DNA of 38,479 nt from Bacteroidota bacterium (GTDB taxonomy: Bacteria; Bacteroidota; Bacteroidia; Bacteroidales; WCHB1-69). The first letter of the stretch is position 1; each line of letters starts with the position of its first letter. A program made the position numbers and the translations under genes. Below are positions 14,443-23,998 of this stretch, one piece after another. The stretch covers positions 1-38,479 of the forward strand of contig JAKIZI010000014.1 in assembly GCA_022708105.1 (NCBI GenBank), read 5' to 3'. Under the pieces are notes generated by a model. That model was not told where the DNA came from. It saw only the letters and a program-made list of their open reading frames with translations, and did no database searches.

Positions 14443-17040
14443 ATGAATTTAAATAAGCTAACCATAAAATCACAAGAAGCAATTGCCAATGCACAAATGA
14501 TTGCCATGAACAATCAACAAACTCAAATTGACAATTTGCATATTTTGAAATCAATGCTTGAAATTGATGAAAATGTAATTCCTTTTCTTTTAAAAAAACA
14601 AGGAGTTACGCCCCCTGTTATTTTACAAGTAGTGGATCGCCAAATAAAGAGCATTCCTAAAGTACAGGGAGGAGATGTCTATTTGTCCGGAACTGCCCAA
14701 AGTGCTCTTCAAAAAGCAATTTTGTATTGTAACGAAATGGGCGACGAATTTGTCTCGTTAGAGCATCTTTTCTATGGTATTTTTATGACCAATGATGCTA
14801 CATCAAAGATTTTGAAAGATGCAGGAGTAACAGAAAAAGGGATAAAAGCTGCTATTACAGAATTGCGTAAAGGAAGCAAAGTTACGAGTGCTACAAGCGA
14901 AGAAACCTATAATGCCCTAAATAAATATGCAAGAAATTTGAATGATGCCGCCCAAAAAGGAAAACTGGATCCGGTCATCGGGCGCGATGATGAAATACGA
15001 AGAGTCTTGCAAATTCTTTCCCGGAGAACCAAAAATAATCCTATTTTAATCGGAGAACCCGGGGTAGGGAAAACAGCCATCGCCGAAGGTTTGGCACATC
15101 GACTCGTGAGCGGTGATATTCCGGAAAATCTGAAGAGTAAACAACTCTATTCTTTGGATATGGGAGCGTTAATTGCCGGAGCTAAATATAAAGGGGAATT
15201 TGAAGAAAGATTAAAAAGTGTCATTAAAGAAGTAGTTGAAGCCGATGGAGAAATCATCTTGTTTATTGATGAAATACATACACTCGTGGGAGCAGGAGCA
15301 TCGGGTGAAGGTGCCATGGACGCTGCCAATATTTTGAAACCGGCACTTGCCCGTGGTGAATTACGTTCCATCGGAGCCACAACCTTAAATGAATACCAAA
15401 AATATTTTGAAAAAGACAAAGCCTTAGAAAGACGTTTCCAACCGGTTATGATCAATGAACCGGATAAAATCTCGGCAATTTCTATACTTCGTGGCTTAAA
15501 AGAAAGATATGAAACCCATCACCAAGTAAGAATTCTTGATGAAGCAATTATTGCAGCGGTCGATTTATCTCAACGCTACATAACCGAACGTTTTCTTCCG
15601 GATAAAGCCATCGACCTAATTGATGAAGCTGCCGCTAAACTAAAATTGGAAATTAATTCTGTTCCCGAAGAATTAGATGAAGTGGAAAGAAAAATTCGCC
15701 AGTTGGAAATTGAAAGAGAAGCTATTAAAAGAGAAAATACTCCTGAGAAAGTAGAACAATTAAGCAAAACAATCTCTGAACTGCAAGAACAACGCAATGT
15801 AATTGCTACCAAATGGAGAACAGAAAAAGAGGTGGTGGAAAAAATTCAAAATATTAAAACAAATATAGAACAATATAAATTAGAAGCTATAAATGAAGAA
15901 CGACAAGGAAATTACGGACGTGTTGCAGAACTTCGCTATGGAATTATTAAAAATTCAGAACGAGAAATAGAAGAATTGCAAAAAGAGTTGGATGCCATTC
16001 ACGATAAAGGGGCTATGATTGATGAAGAAGTTGGCGCTGATGACATTGCAGAAGTTGTGGCTAGATGGACAGGAATTCCGGTAAGTAAAATGCTCGAAAG
16101 TGAACGTGCCAAATTGCTCCATCTCGAAACAGAACTCCATAAAAGAGTCGTCGGACAAGATGAAGCCATTACTGCTATTGCAGATGCCATCCGCAGAAGC
16201 CGCGCCGGTTTGCAGGACAGCCGCAGACCAATCGGCTCTTTTATCTTTATGGGAACTACCGGTGTGGGCAAAACAGAACTTGCCAAAACATTGGCAGAAT
16301 ACCTTTTTAATACGGAAGATGCCATGATTCGATTTGATATGAGTGAATTTCAGGAAAGTCATTCTGTTTCTCGATTGATTGGATCTCCTCCGGGTTATGT
16401 GGGCTATGATGAAGGGGGACAACTAACGGAAAAAGTGAGACGCAAACCCTATTCTGTGGTGCTGTTTGACGAAATTGAAAAAGCACATCCCGATATTTTT
16501 AATATTCTTCTCCAAGTGCTTGATGATGGACGACTTACTGATAATAAAGGTCGTACCGCAGATTTTAAAAATTCAATTATCATCATGACTTCCAATATGG
16601 GTTCAAATATTATTCAGGAAAATTATTCCGATAGAGGTTCATTTTCTGATAATGAGGTCTTTGAAAAAACAAAAATTGAGATTATAGATCTCTTAAAGAA
16701 AACATTGCCTCCCGAATTTATCAATCGAATTGATGAAATTGTCATGTTTCAACCTCTTTCCAAACGGGAAATTAAAGAGATTATTAAACTTCAAATCAAT
16801 GATTTAAATAATCTATTGGCACAACAAAATATTAAGGTTGAATTTACCAAATTTGCGTTGGATCTTCTTGGAGAATTAGGATATGATCCTACCTACGGAG
16901 CCAGACCATTGAAAAGAGTTATTCAAAAGAAAATATTAAATGAACTTTCTAAAATAATATTAGAAGGAGCTATTATTCAGGGGAATACAATAATGATTGA
17001 CAGTTTGGAAGATGGTAAATTTATTTTTTTTAATAAATAA
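14443..17040 (+). CDS. clpB: ATP-dependent disaggregase ClpB
   Basis: A hexameric AAA+ chaperone that pulls polypeptides out of aggregates together with DnaK. It is 865 residues long, normal for ClpB. Order of parts: an N-terminal Clp repeat domain (1-145); NBD1 with Walker [10 protein letters not shown] (about 204) and Walker [14 protein letters not shown] (about 275); the coiled-coil middle domain (about 400-540, rich in Glu/Lys/Gln), which distinguishes ClpB from ClpA and ClpC; NBD2 with Walker [10 protein letters not shown] (about 603) and [12 protein letters not shown]; and a C-terminal D2-small domain. [13 protein letters not shown] and GYVGYDEGG are the substrate-gripping pore-loop regions. 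The upstream palindrome and sigma-54-like element suggest stress control. Confidence 0.98.
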   Translation: MNLNKLTIKSQEAIANAQMIAMNNQQTQIDNLHILKSMLEIDENVIPFLLKKQGVTPPVILQVVDRQIKSIPKVQGGDVYLSGTAQSALQKAILYCNEMGDEFVSLEHLFYGIFMTNDATSKILKDAGVTEKGIKAAITELRKGSKVTSATSEETYNALNKYARNLNDAAQKGKLDPVIGRDDEIRRVLQILSRRTKNNPILIGEPGVGKTAIAEGLAHRLVSGDIPENLKSKQLYSLDMGALIAGAKYKGEFEERLKSVIKEVVEADGEIILFIDEIHTLVGAGASGEGAMDAANILKPALARGELRSIGATTLNEYQKYFEKDKALERRFQPVMINEPDKISAISILRGLKERYETHHQVRILDEAIIAAVDLSQRYITERFLPDKAIDLIDEAAAKLKLEINSVPEELDEVERKIRQLEIEREAIKRENTPEKVEQLSKTISELQEQRNVIATKWRTEKEVVEKIQNIKTNIEQYKLEAINEERQGNYGRVAELRYGIIKNSEREIEELQKELDAIHDKGAMIDEEVGADDIAEVVARWTGIPVSKMLESERAKLLHLETELHKRVVGQDEAITAIADAIRRSRAGLQDSRRPIGSFIFMGTTGVGKTELAKTLAEYLFNTEDAMIRFDMSEFQESHSVSRLIGSPPGYVGYDEGGQLTEKVRRKPYSVVLFDEIEKAHPDIFNILLQVLDDGRLTDNKGRTADFKNSIIIMTSNMGSNIIQENYSDRGSFSDNEVFEKTKIEIIDLLKKTLPPEFINRIDEIVMFQPLSKREIKEIIKLQINDLNNLLAQQNIKVEFTKFALDLLGELGYDPTYGARPLKRVIQKKILNELSKIILEGAIIQGNTIMIDSLEDGKFIFFNK

Positions 17041-17047
17041 AAAATTG

Positions 17048-17055
17048 TATTTTTG
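17048..17055 (+). promoter_or_regulatory. -7 promoter element for the DUF2147 gene
   Basis: TATTTTTG matches TAnnTTTG, 8 bp after the clpB stop codon and 18 bp before the next ATG, so the DUF2147 gene and the protease downstream can be expressed apart from clpB. The leader would be very short. Confidence 0.55.
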
Positions 17056-17073
17056 CGATATTAATTTAAAATA

Positions 17074-17499
17074 ATGTCCTGGATCTATAGATTATTAATT
17101 ATAGTCTGCTTAATTCCACTTTGGAGTAATGCTCAACAAAGTAAACCCGATGACATCATCGGATATTATTATTCCGTTGATCCTTTTACGGATGAAGCGT
17201 CTCAGATTTATATCTATAAAAATGCACAAGGCAAATACGATGGAACCGTGTGCTGGGTTGAAAATCTGGCCAAAAAAAAATTCCTTAATCTTGTTTTTTT
17301 GAAAGGATTGGAATTTAACAAAAAGGAAAATGACTGGCGTAACGGAATAGTTAAGTATCCGGGAAAGAGTGGAACCTATTCGATGTATATGAAATTTGAA
17401 TCCTCTACCAAATTGAAAGTCAGAGGATATTGGGGCGTATCTCTTTTGGGAAAATCGATGTATTGGTATAAAGAAGAACACAAACGCATACAAAAATAA
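17074..17499 (+). CDS. DUF2147 domain exported protein
   Basis: A 141-residue protein with a signal peptide (about residues 1-20, ending near WSNAQQ), so it is periplasmic or surface located. The rest fits DUF2147: an opening IIGYYYSVDPF, the strand-rich YIYKNAQGKYDGTVCW, a central GLEFNKKENDWRNGIVKYP, then FESSTKLKVRGYWG near the C-terminus. The family forms small lipocalin-like beta-barrels; its ligand and role are not known. The subtilase gene starts 15 bp after its stop and is probably co-transcribed. Confidence 0.8.
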   Translation: MSWIYRLLIIVCLIPLWSNAQQSKPDDIIGYYYSVDPFTDEASQIYIYKNAQGKYDGTVCWVENLAKKKFLNLVFLKGLEFNKKENDWRNGIVKYPGKSGTYSMYMKFESSTKLKVRGYWGVSLLGKSMYWYKEEHKRIQK

Positions 17500-17514
17500 A
17501 TTACGATTAGTACA

Positions 17515-19194
17515 ATGAGAAAATTATCATTAACCTTTTTCATCCTCATTTGGGTATGGGGAACTGTTTTTGCTCAATATCCGGCTAAATATTGGATTCA
17601 ATTCAAGGATAAAGACAACTCCTCATATTCAGTCAATAAACCTGAAGAATTTCTTTCCCCTCGTGCCATAGAAAAAAGAGCTCGATTCAACATTCCAATT
17701 ACAGAAGAGGATTTACCGGTAAATTCCCATTATATCGCGGAAGTACTAAAGATCGACAGCGAAATTGTCCTTTTTACTAAATCAAAATGGCATAATGCAA
17801 TTACTATATATGCACAAGATAGTTTTATTATGGATAAAATTATGAAATTGCCTTTTGTAAAAACTTGTGAAAGAACAATTTCCATGGAAGAACCTGAACT
17901 CTTTCAAGATATTAATTTCAGTTATCAGAGTAGGGGAGAGGTAATTCGCTCAAATTCATGGAAATCTGATTTCAAATATGGAAAATCTGAAGAGCAAATA
18001 AGACTTAATAATATTCATTGGTTGCATAGAATGGGATATTTAGGAGACAATATGGTGATGATGGTAATGGATGCAGGATTTCATAATAGTGATACTTTGC
18101 GTTATTTCAATCTTTTACGTGAAGAAAACAGATTGCTTGGAGTAAGAAATTTTGTAGAATTGGGAGTTAATCCGTTTAGAAAAACCAGTCATGGGACAAT
18201 GGTTCTTTCATGCATTGCTTCTTATATTCCCGGGGAATTAGTAGGGAGCGCTCCCAAAATATCTGTCTATTTAGCTAAAACAGAAGATGATAGATCTGAA
18301 AATAAGGTGGAGGAAGATAACTGGGTGGCAGGAGTGGAGTGGGCGGACAGTCTCGGAGTAGATCTCCTGAATTCTTCATTGGGTTATACAAAATTTGACG
18401 ATTCAACCCATAAAAGAATCTATCAGGATTTGACCGGACAAGTAAGTAGGGCTTCACAAGCAGCAACAATTGCAGCACGAAAAGGACTCCTAATTTGTAA
18501 CAGTGCCGGCAATGAAGGTAGTAAAAAATGGCATTATATCGGATGTCCGGCTGATGCCGAAGGAATTTTAAGTGTCGGAGCAACAGATGTTTACGGAAAT
18601 AGGGCTCCCTTTAGCTCTTACGGACCAACAGCCGACGGAAGAATTAAACCAGATGTCTTGGCAACCGGCTACAATACGTACGTAGCCAACCCAAGAAGTA
18701 AAACAATCCAAAGCAATGGAACCTCTTTTTCTTCCCCTGTGCTAGCCGGAATGGCGGCATGCCTATGGCAAGCTTTCCCTGAAAAATCTAATATGGAAAT
18801 TATGAATGCCATCAGACAGAGTGGGGATAATGCAACGACTCCCAATGATACAATGGGATACGGAATTGCAGATTTTCTTAAAGCTTATAATATTTTGAAA
18901 TACAATAACTTAAATTATCATAATCCAGATAATTCAATTATAATACAATTATCTAATTACGATTTTAAAGGGAAAATGATTTCGTTTACTGTAATTTCTA
19001 AATCAGAACAAATTATTTCAACAGATTTATATTTTAAGAATTCAGGGAAAACAATTTCCAAAACCTATAAACTCATAACCGGAGAAAATCAAATTAAAAT
19101 TAAAATTCCTAAAATTAAAACCGATTATGATTTTATTCAAATGAATATTCGTATTGAGAATTCAGAAATAAATTATCTGTTGGGAATTGAATAA
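17515..19194 (+). CDS. Secreted subtilisin-like serine protease (S8)
   Basis: A 559-residue exported peptidase of the S8 family. The signal peptide covers about residues 1-20 (ending FAQY). A propeptide-like region (about 25-130, beginning KYWIQFKDKD) precedes the catalytic domain. The triad is visible: Asp186 in VMDAGF, His226 in SHGTM and Ser404 in NGTSFSSP; the oxyanion Asn is in CNSAGNEG (about 328). The roughly 100 residues after the domain are strand-rich but do not show the usual T9SS sorting-domain motifs, so export is at least by Sec and the final location is unclear. The substrate is unknown. A shared terminator follows at 19353. Confidence 0.9.
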   Translation: MRKLSLTFFILIWVWGTVFAQYPAKYWIQFKDKDNSSYSVNKPEEFLSPRAIEKRARFNIPITEEDLPVNSHYIAEVLKIDSEIVLFTKSKWHNAITIYAQDSFIMDKIMKLPFVKTCERTISMEEPELFQDINFSYQSRGEVIRSNSWKSDFKYGKSEEQIRLNNIHWLHRMGYLGDNMVMMVMDAGFHNSDTLRYFNLLREENRLLGVRNFVELGVNPFRKTSHGTMVLSCIASYIPGELVGSAPKISVYLAKTEDDRSENKVEEDNWVAGVEWADSLGVDLLNSSLGYTKFDDSTHKRIYQDLTGQVSRASQAATIAARKGLLICNSAGNEGSKKWHYIGCPADAEGILSVGATDVYGNRAPFSSYGPTADGRIKPDVLATGYNTYVANPRSKTIQSNGTSFSSPVLAGMAACLWQAFPEKSNMEIMNAIRQSGDNATTPNDTMGYGIADFLKAYNILKYNNLNYHNPDNSIIIQLSNYDFKGKMISFTVISKSEQIISTDLYFKNSGKTISKTYKLITGENQIKIKIPKIKTDYDFIQMNIRIENSEINYLLGIE

Positions 19195-19352
19195 AATAAG
19201 ATTTCTGAGAATCAATAAAATTAAAAACATAAGTAGATAGTTATCATAATAAAAAAGTTAATAGAAGAGTTAAAAATTTGGATAAATTATGATTCAAAAA
19301 TTCTTGTACTTTTTGTCCTATAATTTATATTATGTTAAATAAAAGAATCTAA

Positions 19353-19394
19353 AAAAAGGTGAATATGAGGATTTATCCATTTATTCACCTTTTT
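19353..19394. terminator. Bidirectional terminator
   Basis: AAAAAGGTGAATA (19353-19365) is the exact reverse complement of TATTCACCTTTTT (19382-19394). A runs on one side and T runs on the other let it serve both the protease gene (plus) and the glycosyltransferase gene (minus), whose stop is 14 bp away. The spacer 19195-19352 is AT-rich and holds nothing else that I can see. Confidence 0.85.
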
Positions 19395-19407
19395 ATGACT
19401 TGATATC

Positions 19408-20154
19408 CTATTTTTGATTAATACGTTCCCATTTTCTAAAAAAGCTTCTCAATTTTAAACCAATTACGCCTAAAATTGCTTCTTTAAAAATGCCGGATGA
19501 CATTTTAGAAGTTCCTTCAGTTCTATCGGAAAAAATAATCGGAACTTCCACAATTTTAAATTTCAATTTCCACACCGTAAATTTCATTTCAATTTGAAAT
19601 CCATAACCTATATGTTTAATTTTCGAAAAATCTATTGCATTAAGAGTTTCTGCTCTAAAGCATTTAAAGCCTGCAGTTGTATCCTTAATTGGTATTCCAA
19701 GGATAAATCTCACGTATGCTGAACCGTAATAAGACATTAATAAGCGAGACATCGGCCAATTCAAGATATTCACTCCATTACAATATCGAGAACCTACAGC
19801 CAAATCAGCCGGTGTATCAACGCAAGCTCTATAAAGACGATCTAAATCGGCCGGATTATGCGAAAAATCGGCATCCATTTCAAAAATATAATCGTATTTC
19901 TTATCTAAAGCCCATTTAAAACCGTGAATATACGCTGTTCCAAGACCTAATTTTCCTTTGCGTTCCTCAATAAAAAGTCTGTCAGAAAATTCAGTCATTA
20001 AATGCTTTACAATAGCTGCTGTGCCGTCAGGAGAATTGTCTTCTACGACCAGAATATGATAATCTCCCAATGAAAATACTTTTCTAATAATATTTTCAAT
20101 ATTTTCTTTTTCGTTGTATGTTGGAATTACGACTAATTTCTTATCCATACGCAT
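19408..20154 (-). CDS. GT2 glycosyltransferase, polyprenol-phosphate mannosyltransferase-like
   Basis: A 248-residue soluble GT-A glycosyltransferase of the DPM1 type, which transfers mannose or another hexose from a nucleotide sugar to a polyprenyl phosphate at the inner membrane. Motifs: VVIPTYNEKENI (about residues 7-18), VVEDNSPDGT (about 36-45), the metal-binding DADFSHNP (about 93-100) and VGSRYCNG (about 120). KDTTAGFKCFR (about 155) is the typical acceptor-side segment. It lacks the C-terminal membrane domain that some DPM-like enzymes carry. Starts at 20154 or two codons later (MRM) are equally plausible. It lies 19 bp after the endonuclease-family gene and probably shares its transcript. 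Confidence 0.9.
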   Translation of the reverse strand: MRMDKKLVVIPTYNEKENIENIIRKVFSLGDYHILVVEDNSPDGTAAIVKHLMTEFSDRLFIEERKGKLGLGTAYIHGFKWALDKKYDYIFEMDADFSHNPADLDRLYRACVDTPADLAVGSRYCNGVNILNWPMSRLLMSYYGSAYVRFILGIPIKDTTAGFKCFRAETLNAIDFSKIKHIGYGFQIEMKFTVWKLKFKIVEVPIIFSDRTEGTSKMSSGIFKEAILGVIGLKLRSFFRKWERINQK

Positions 20155-20173
20155 TTAATTGAGTTCTGATTAT

Positions 20174-21205
20174 TTATTTCTTTAGAATAATATATACCGG
20201 GAAGTGGTCGCTATAACCGCCTTGATATGCACCACCGGCATAAGTTCTGTATGGATAATCTTCATAAGAACCTACTTGTGTTTTTAGCATAATTAGTGGA
20301 TCGGTGTACACATGTGCCGAGACGTATTTGAACGAATTTTTAGCAGGATTTAAAAGTCCGTAAGAAATTATAATTTGGTCAATAAGACTCCAGTTGTCGC
20401 GATATGCATAAGAGCCAATTCCTCTTTTATACATCTGATACATTGGATTATAAATATCTTTCGGTTCGGTTTGTTCAATTTTCTTCTTGGTTTTAAGATG
20501 TGTTAAAATGCTTTTTGAATCGGGATCATCATTTAAGTCTCCCATAACAATAACTTTAGCATACGGATTTAAGTTCATCAAGGAATCCACAATAGAACGA
20601 GTAAGCTGAGCTGCACCAGCACGACTTGCGATGCTACGTTTACCACCTCGTTTTGAAGGCCAGTGATTGACAATAATATGTAGAGTATCAGTTTCATCCA
20701 ACATTCCGGTTACCACTAATTGATCACGCGTTTTAAAAGTCGGATTGTCAGGAAAGCTTAATTCATATGATTTGGAACCTAACACTCTGAACCTTCCTTT
20801 ATCATACAAAAAGCCGACATCCACACCACGATAATCAGGTGAATTATAATGTACAATTCCCCAATTACGATCTTTCAAATTATCTGTTGCAATCAAATCT
20901 TCAAGTACACGTTTATTTTCCAATTCAGAAACCCCAACAGCTACCAATCCTCCGTATTCTGAACCAATAGCGGCTAATACTCGTGACATATTATTCAATT
21001 TGTGTTGATATCTTTCCGGGGTCCAACGATAATCTCCTTCAGGTAAAAACTGTTCATCATTTATAGTCGGATCATTTTCTGTATCAAACAGATTTTCAAG
21101 ATTATAAAAACCAATGACCGCAATTCCTTTCTCTTTTTGAGCTTTTATGCAAGTTAGTGGAATTAAAAATAATAGAGTTAGAATTAAAAAATTAAATTTT
21201 TTCAT
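20174..21205 (-). CDS. Exported endonuclease/exonuclease/phosphatase family protein
   Basis: A 343-residue EEP-fold enzyme with a signal peptide (about residues 1-22, ending IKAQ). Catalytic motifs of the fold are present: GFYNLENLFD (about 32), VGVSELEN with the metal-binding Glu (about 97), VNHWPSKRGG (about 178), GDLNDDP (about 222) and the C-terminal GGYSDHFPV with Asp-His (about 328). The family hydrolyses phosphodiesters or phosphomonoesters in DNA, RNA, nucleotides or lipids; the substrate here is not predictable. Secretion suggests nutrient scavenging from extracellular DNA, but that is an inference. It has its own -7 box at 21227-21234. Confidence 0.9.
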   Translation of the reverse strand: MKKFNFLILTLLFLIPLTCIKAQKEKGIAVIGFYNLENLFDTENDPTINDEQFLPEGDYRWTPERYQHKLNNMSRVLAAIGSEYGGLVAVGVSELENKRVLEDLIATDNLKDRNWGIVHYNSPDYRGVDVGFLYDKGRFRVLGSKSYELSFPDNPTFKTRDQLVVTGMLDETDTLHIIVNHWPSKRGGKRSIASRAGAAQLTRSIVDSLMNLNPYAKVIVMGDLNDDPDSKSILTHLKTKKKIEQTEPKDIYNPMYQMYKRGIGSYAYRDNWSLIDQIIISYGLLNPAKNSFKYVSAHVYTDPLIMLKTQVGSYEDYPYRTYAGGAYQGGYSDHFPVYIILKK

Positions 21206-21226
21206 GATATAAATATTTTAATGGGG

Positions 21227-21234
21227 CAAAAATA
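21227..21234 (-). promoter_or_regulatory. -7 promoter element for the exported phosphodiesterase gene
   Basis: CAAAAATA on the plus strand reads TATTTTTG on the minus strand, matching TAnnTTTG, 22 bp upstream of the ATG at 21205. Confidence 0.6.
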
Positions 21235-21264
21235 CAATTTTTTTTAATCATACCGGAAAAATAA

Positions 21265-22743
21265 TTAACGGTCTATTAAATCAAAAACTGTTTTTACCGG
21301 ATTGAATGTAATGAGCGGTACTTCTACAAAAAGAGTTATCCAATTTGACATGGCTCCGTTCCATAAACCAGGAAGTTCCATTGCTTTAAGTTTACGATTT
21401 CCGTAAGATTTATAAGATATAAATCCTGCATCGGGATCTACATAATCATGCAAGTTGAAATAATTGCCTCTAAAATCTTTGAAGGAACAAACCAAATCTA
21501 CCGGATTAAAATGGGTGGATTTTTCAAAAACAACTTTTTGTTTGTCATTCTCCATATCAATTTGGGCAGACTCCACAATTTGAAGAGCTTCCTCTCCCCT
21601 ACTGTTTTTCACCCAAAATGGTCCCCCACCCGGTTCTCCTTGATTTTTCACCATTCCACATACCCGTATGGGACGATTTAAGACATCAACAAGATTTTGG
21701 GAGGTTCTCTTTTTTAATTGTAATGTTTTCTCCACAAATTGTATCATTTCTTCTTTTTCAGCAGAAGTCACAACTCCTTGCTCATTTTTTTTCAAAAAGT
21801 GATGAATTTGAGTTTGTACTTGCATTAAATAGGCCGCCAATATTTTCTTATAGATAATTGTCTCTTCCAATTTATCTTCAGGTTGAACATTATCAATATT
21901 CTTAATAAAAATAACGTCAAATTTTAATTGATTTAAGTTGTATATCAACGCACCGTGCCCTCCGGGACGGAAAAGCAACGAGCCTTTATCATCGTAGAAA
22001 GGACGATTGTCCATCTCAGCCGCTAATGTATCTGTGGAAGGATGTTGTACCGAAAAAGAGATATGATATTTCACTGAAAATTTCTGTTCAAAAGCAGGAA
22101 GCACTTCAGAAACTCTCTTTTCAAATTCCTGTTGATGAGCCGGGGAAACCGTAAAATGCAAAAAACACGAATGATCGTTATTTTGAGCATATCTCGCTGC
22201 TTCTACCAAATGTTCCTCCAAAGCAGTTCGTGTTTCATCGCCATAGGTATGAAACTTCAACAATGCTTTGGGTAAATTTCCGTAATTTAATCCCTTTTCC
22301 GTCAATAAATACTCCAAAATCAAGGCATAATCTTCACGAATAACCATTTCTTTCAGTTGGTATCCGTCACGCATCATTACTTGTTCTAAATCATGAAAAA
22401 AAGCACATTCGGAAAGTGAATTCATAAAATGAGCAATCTTACTTTTCAGAGGAGCGGTTGTGGTATCCAAATAAGGATAAAGGTCTTTAAACATCCGAGA
22501 AGCTGCCCCCGACGCAGGCACGAACTTTGCAATACGATAATACTCTTTCATCAAGGAAAATTGCTCTAATAAAGACAACATCTCCTGATCTTCAATTTTA
22601 TGAATCCCGTCTCCGAGCGTAGCAGGTCGAACTAATTGTACAAATGGGAATCCGGTTTCAAAATAGTGAAATTGCTTTAAAATTTCTTCCGCCGAACGTC
22701 CTGAATCTTGAATAAATTTTAAATCTTGTGAGGAAAATGTCAT
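21265..22743 (-). CDS. DUF4301 family protein
   Basis: A 492-residue cytoplasmic protein (no signal peptide or membrane segment) that I recognise as the DUF4301 family, conserved in Bacteroidota. Characteristic segments are KFVPASGAASRMFKDL (about residues 74-89), FRPGGHGALIYNLN (about 260) and NQGEPGGGPFWVKNSRGE (about 370). The SGAASRMFK and PGGHGAL loops recall the phosphate- and sugar-nucleotide-binding loops of nucleotidyltransferases of the GT-A fold, so a sugar-1-phosphate uridylyltransferase-like role is conceivable. That is only an inference. The gene is monocistronic or leads the small minus-strand group that follows. Confidence 0.85.
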   Translation of the reverse strand: MTFSSQDLKFIQDSGRSAEEILKQFHYFETGFPFVQLVRPATLGDGIHKIEDQEMLSLLEQFSLMKEYYRIAKFVPASGAASRMFKDLYPYLDTTTAPLKSKIAHFMNSLSECAFFHDLEQVMMRDGYQLKEMVIREDYALILEYLLTEKGLNYGNLPKALLKFHTYGDETRTALEEHLVEAARYAQNNDHSCFLHFTVSPAHQQEFEKRVSEVLPAFEQKFSVKYHISFSVQHPSTDTLAAEMDNRPFYDDKGSLLFRPGGHGALIYNLNQLKFDVIFIKNIDNVQPEDKLEETIIYKKILAAYLMQVQTQIHHFLKKNEQGVVTSAEKEEMIQFVEKTLQLKKRTSQNLVDVLNRPIRVCGMVKNQGEPGGGPFWVKNSRGEEALQIVESAQIDMENDKQKVVFEKSTHFNPVDLVCSFKDFRGNYFNLHDYVDPDAGFISYKSYGNRKLKAMELPGLWNGAMSNWITLFVEVPLITFNPVKTVFDLIDR

Positions 22744-22770
22744 GATATTGCGTTCTGTTTATTACGGCTT

Positions 22771-22778
22771 CAAAGATA
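22771..22778 (-). promoter_or_regulatory. -7 promoter element for the DUF4301 gene
   Basis: CAAAGATA on the plus strand reads TATCTTTG on the minus strand (TAnnTTTG), 28 bp upstream of the ATG at 22743. Confidence 0.6.
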
Positions 22779-22908
22779 TAACTTTTTTCCTCATGCTTTT
22801 ATATCTAAGATTATTAATTGGTATTTAAATATAAACAGCTCATTATCAATTATATATATATTCTAAATTATTATAGGAAAATAAATTATGAAAAAAGATA
22901 GATAACCA

Positions 22909-22940
22909 CTTGAGTATATGAAAAAAAAAGATTATTTTTG
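22909..22940 (+). promoter_or_regulatory. Promoter of the rplM-rpsI-rpsB-tsf operon
   Basis: TATTTTTG (22933-22940) matches the -7 consensus and CTTG (22909-22912), 20 bp upstream, is a fair -33 element. Transcription would start a few bases later, leaving an untranslated leader of about 90-95 nt. The preceding 22779-22908 is AT-rich and shows nothing else. Confidence 0.65.
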
Positions 22941-22944
22941 CACC

Positions 22945-23040
22945 CTTAAAAAAGCCGATTATTATCTTCATTAAGTAAGGTAAATTAAATACAAATCGAG
23001 TTAATTGGGTGAACGATTGACTCACAGAAAAGAAAAAAAA
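22945..23040 (+). promoter_or_regulatory. Possible L13 autoregulatory leader
   Basis: About 95 nt of 5' leader precede rplM. Short complementary segments are visible: GGGTGA near 23007 with TCACA near 23021, and CACCC at 22941-22945 with GGGTG. Ribosomal-protein operons often carry leaders bound by their own protein, and L13-type leaders have been proposed in Bacteroidia. The structure is not clear enough by eye to be sure. Confidence 0.3.
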
Positions 23041-23496
23041 ATGAAAGCAGTAAGTTACAAAACAATTGCAGCAAACGAACAAATTGTTAAAAAAGAGTGG
23101 GTTGTCATTGATGCCGAAAATGAGATCGTTGGACGCTTATCTACGGTAGCAGCTCGTATTTTACGGGGAAAGACTAAAACCTATTACACTCCTCATTTTG
23201 ATTGTGGAGACAATGTAATCATCATTAATGCGGAAAAAGTGAGATTCACCGGCCATAAAATGGACGACAAGCAATATGTTCGTCATACCGGTTACCCCGG
23301 AGGCCAACGTTTTGCTACGCCAAAGGAACTTTTGAAAAAAAATCCGATTGGAATTTTAGAGCATGCGATTAAAGGAATGCTACCCAAAAATAAATTGGGA
23401 GCTGAATTGTTTCGCAATTTATACGTTTATGTCGGACCAAACCATCCGCATGAAGGACAGCAACCCAAAACCATTAACATTAACGAAATTAAGTAA
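23041..23496 (+). CDS. rplM: 50S ribosomal protein L13
   Basis: An early-assembling large-subunit protein, 151 residues from the ATG at 23041. The open frame extends 12 codons upstream to 23005, but that part is Lys/Arg-rich leader sequence and the family begins at about this Met. Motifs include WVVIDAENEIVGRLSTVAARILRG (only part cited: DAENEIVGRLST, about residues 23-34), GDNVIIINAEKV (about 60) and VYVGPNHPHEGQQP near the C-terminus. It is first in the rplM-rpsI-rpsB-tsf operon, with rpsI starting 5 bp after its stop. Confidence 0.98.
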   Translation: MKAVSYKTIAANEQIVKKEWVVIDAENEIVGRLSTVAARILRGKTKTYYTPHFDCGDNVIIINAEKVRFTGHKMDDKQYVRHTGYPGGQRFATPKELLKKNPIGILEHAIKGMLPKNKLGAELFRNLYVYVGPNHPHEGQQPKTININEIK

Positions 23497-23501
23497 ACAT
23501 C

Positions 23502-23888
23502 ATGGAAGTTATTAATACAATAGGAAGAAGAAAAACTGCTGTCGCAAGAATTTATATGAAAAAAGGCAGTGGTCAGATTACGATTAACAATCGTGATTAC
23601 AAAGAATACTTTAGTTTGGCTACATTACAGTATGTTGTAAAACAGCCTCTTATCATTGCCGGTGTTGAAGGAGAATATGACATAAAAGTTAATTTGGATG
23701 GTGGCGGAATTTCCGGTCAGGCAGAAGCTTTACGTTTGGCAATTTCACGCGGACTTATGGAAATTAATCCCGAAATTCGTCCTGCATTGAAAGCTAAAGG
23801 TCTTGTTCGTCGTGACCCCCGTATGGTAGAACGTAAAAAACCGGGACAACCGAAAGCACGTAAGAAATTCCAATTCAGCAAACGTTAG
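23502..23888 (+). CDS. rpsI: 30S ribosomal protein S9
   Basis: A small-subunit protein whose basic C-terminal tail reaches the P-site tRNA. It is 128 residues, the usual bacterial length. It begins with the signature IGRRKTAVARIYMKKGSG, contains VNLDGGGISGQAEALRLAISR (only part cited: GGGISGQAEALRLAISR, about residues 67-83) and ends in the conserved basic tail KKFQFSKR, whose last Lys-Arg contacts tRNA. It directly follows rplM, the usual bacterial pair. Confidence 0.98.
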   Translation: MEVINTIGRRKTAVARIYMKKGSGQITINNRDYKEYFSLATLQYVVKQPLIIAGVEGEYDIKVNLDGGGISGQAEALRLAISRGLMEINPEIRPALKAKGLVRRDPRMVERKKPGQPKARKKFQFSKR

Positions 23889-23925
23889 TATTTCTTACAA
23901 TATAATATATGCAGTTTAGTATCGA

Positions 23926-23963
23926 AATTGCTGAGACTTCTTCATCTGAACTACTCAGCAATT
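23926..23963 (+). promoter_or_regulatory. Stem-loop in the rpsI-rpsB spacer (candidate S2 leader)
   Basis: AATTGCTGAG (23926-23935) pairs perfectly with CTCAGCAATT (23954-23963) across an 18-nt loop, 36 nt before the rpsB ATG. No T tract follows (GATTTTAAG), so it is not a typical terminator. Upstream rpsB leaders that bind S2 are known in several phyla, so an autoregulatory element is a reasonable reading. Confidence 0.5.
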
Positions 23964-23998
23964 GATTTTAAGAATGTAAACAATTTAAAAAAAACAAA

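Noticed and set aside
23005..23040. Upstream in-frame start for rplM
   Set aside because: It would add a short Arg/Lys-rich stretch not seen at L13 N-termini; the Met at 23041 fits the family.
22846..23082. Minus-strand open frame over the rplM promoter and start
   Set aside because: It is very Phe/Ile-rich because of A/T runs and covers the leader of a highly conserved operon.
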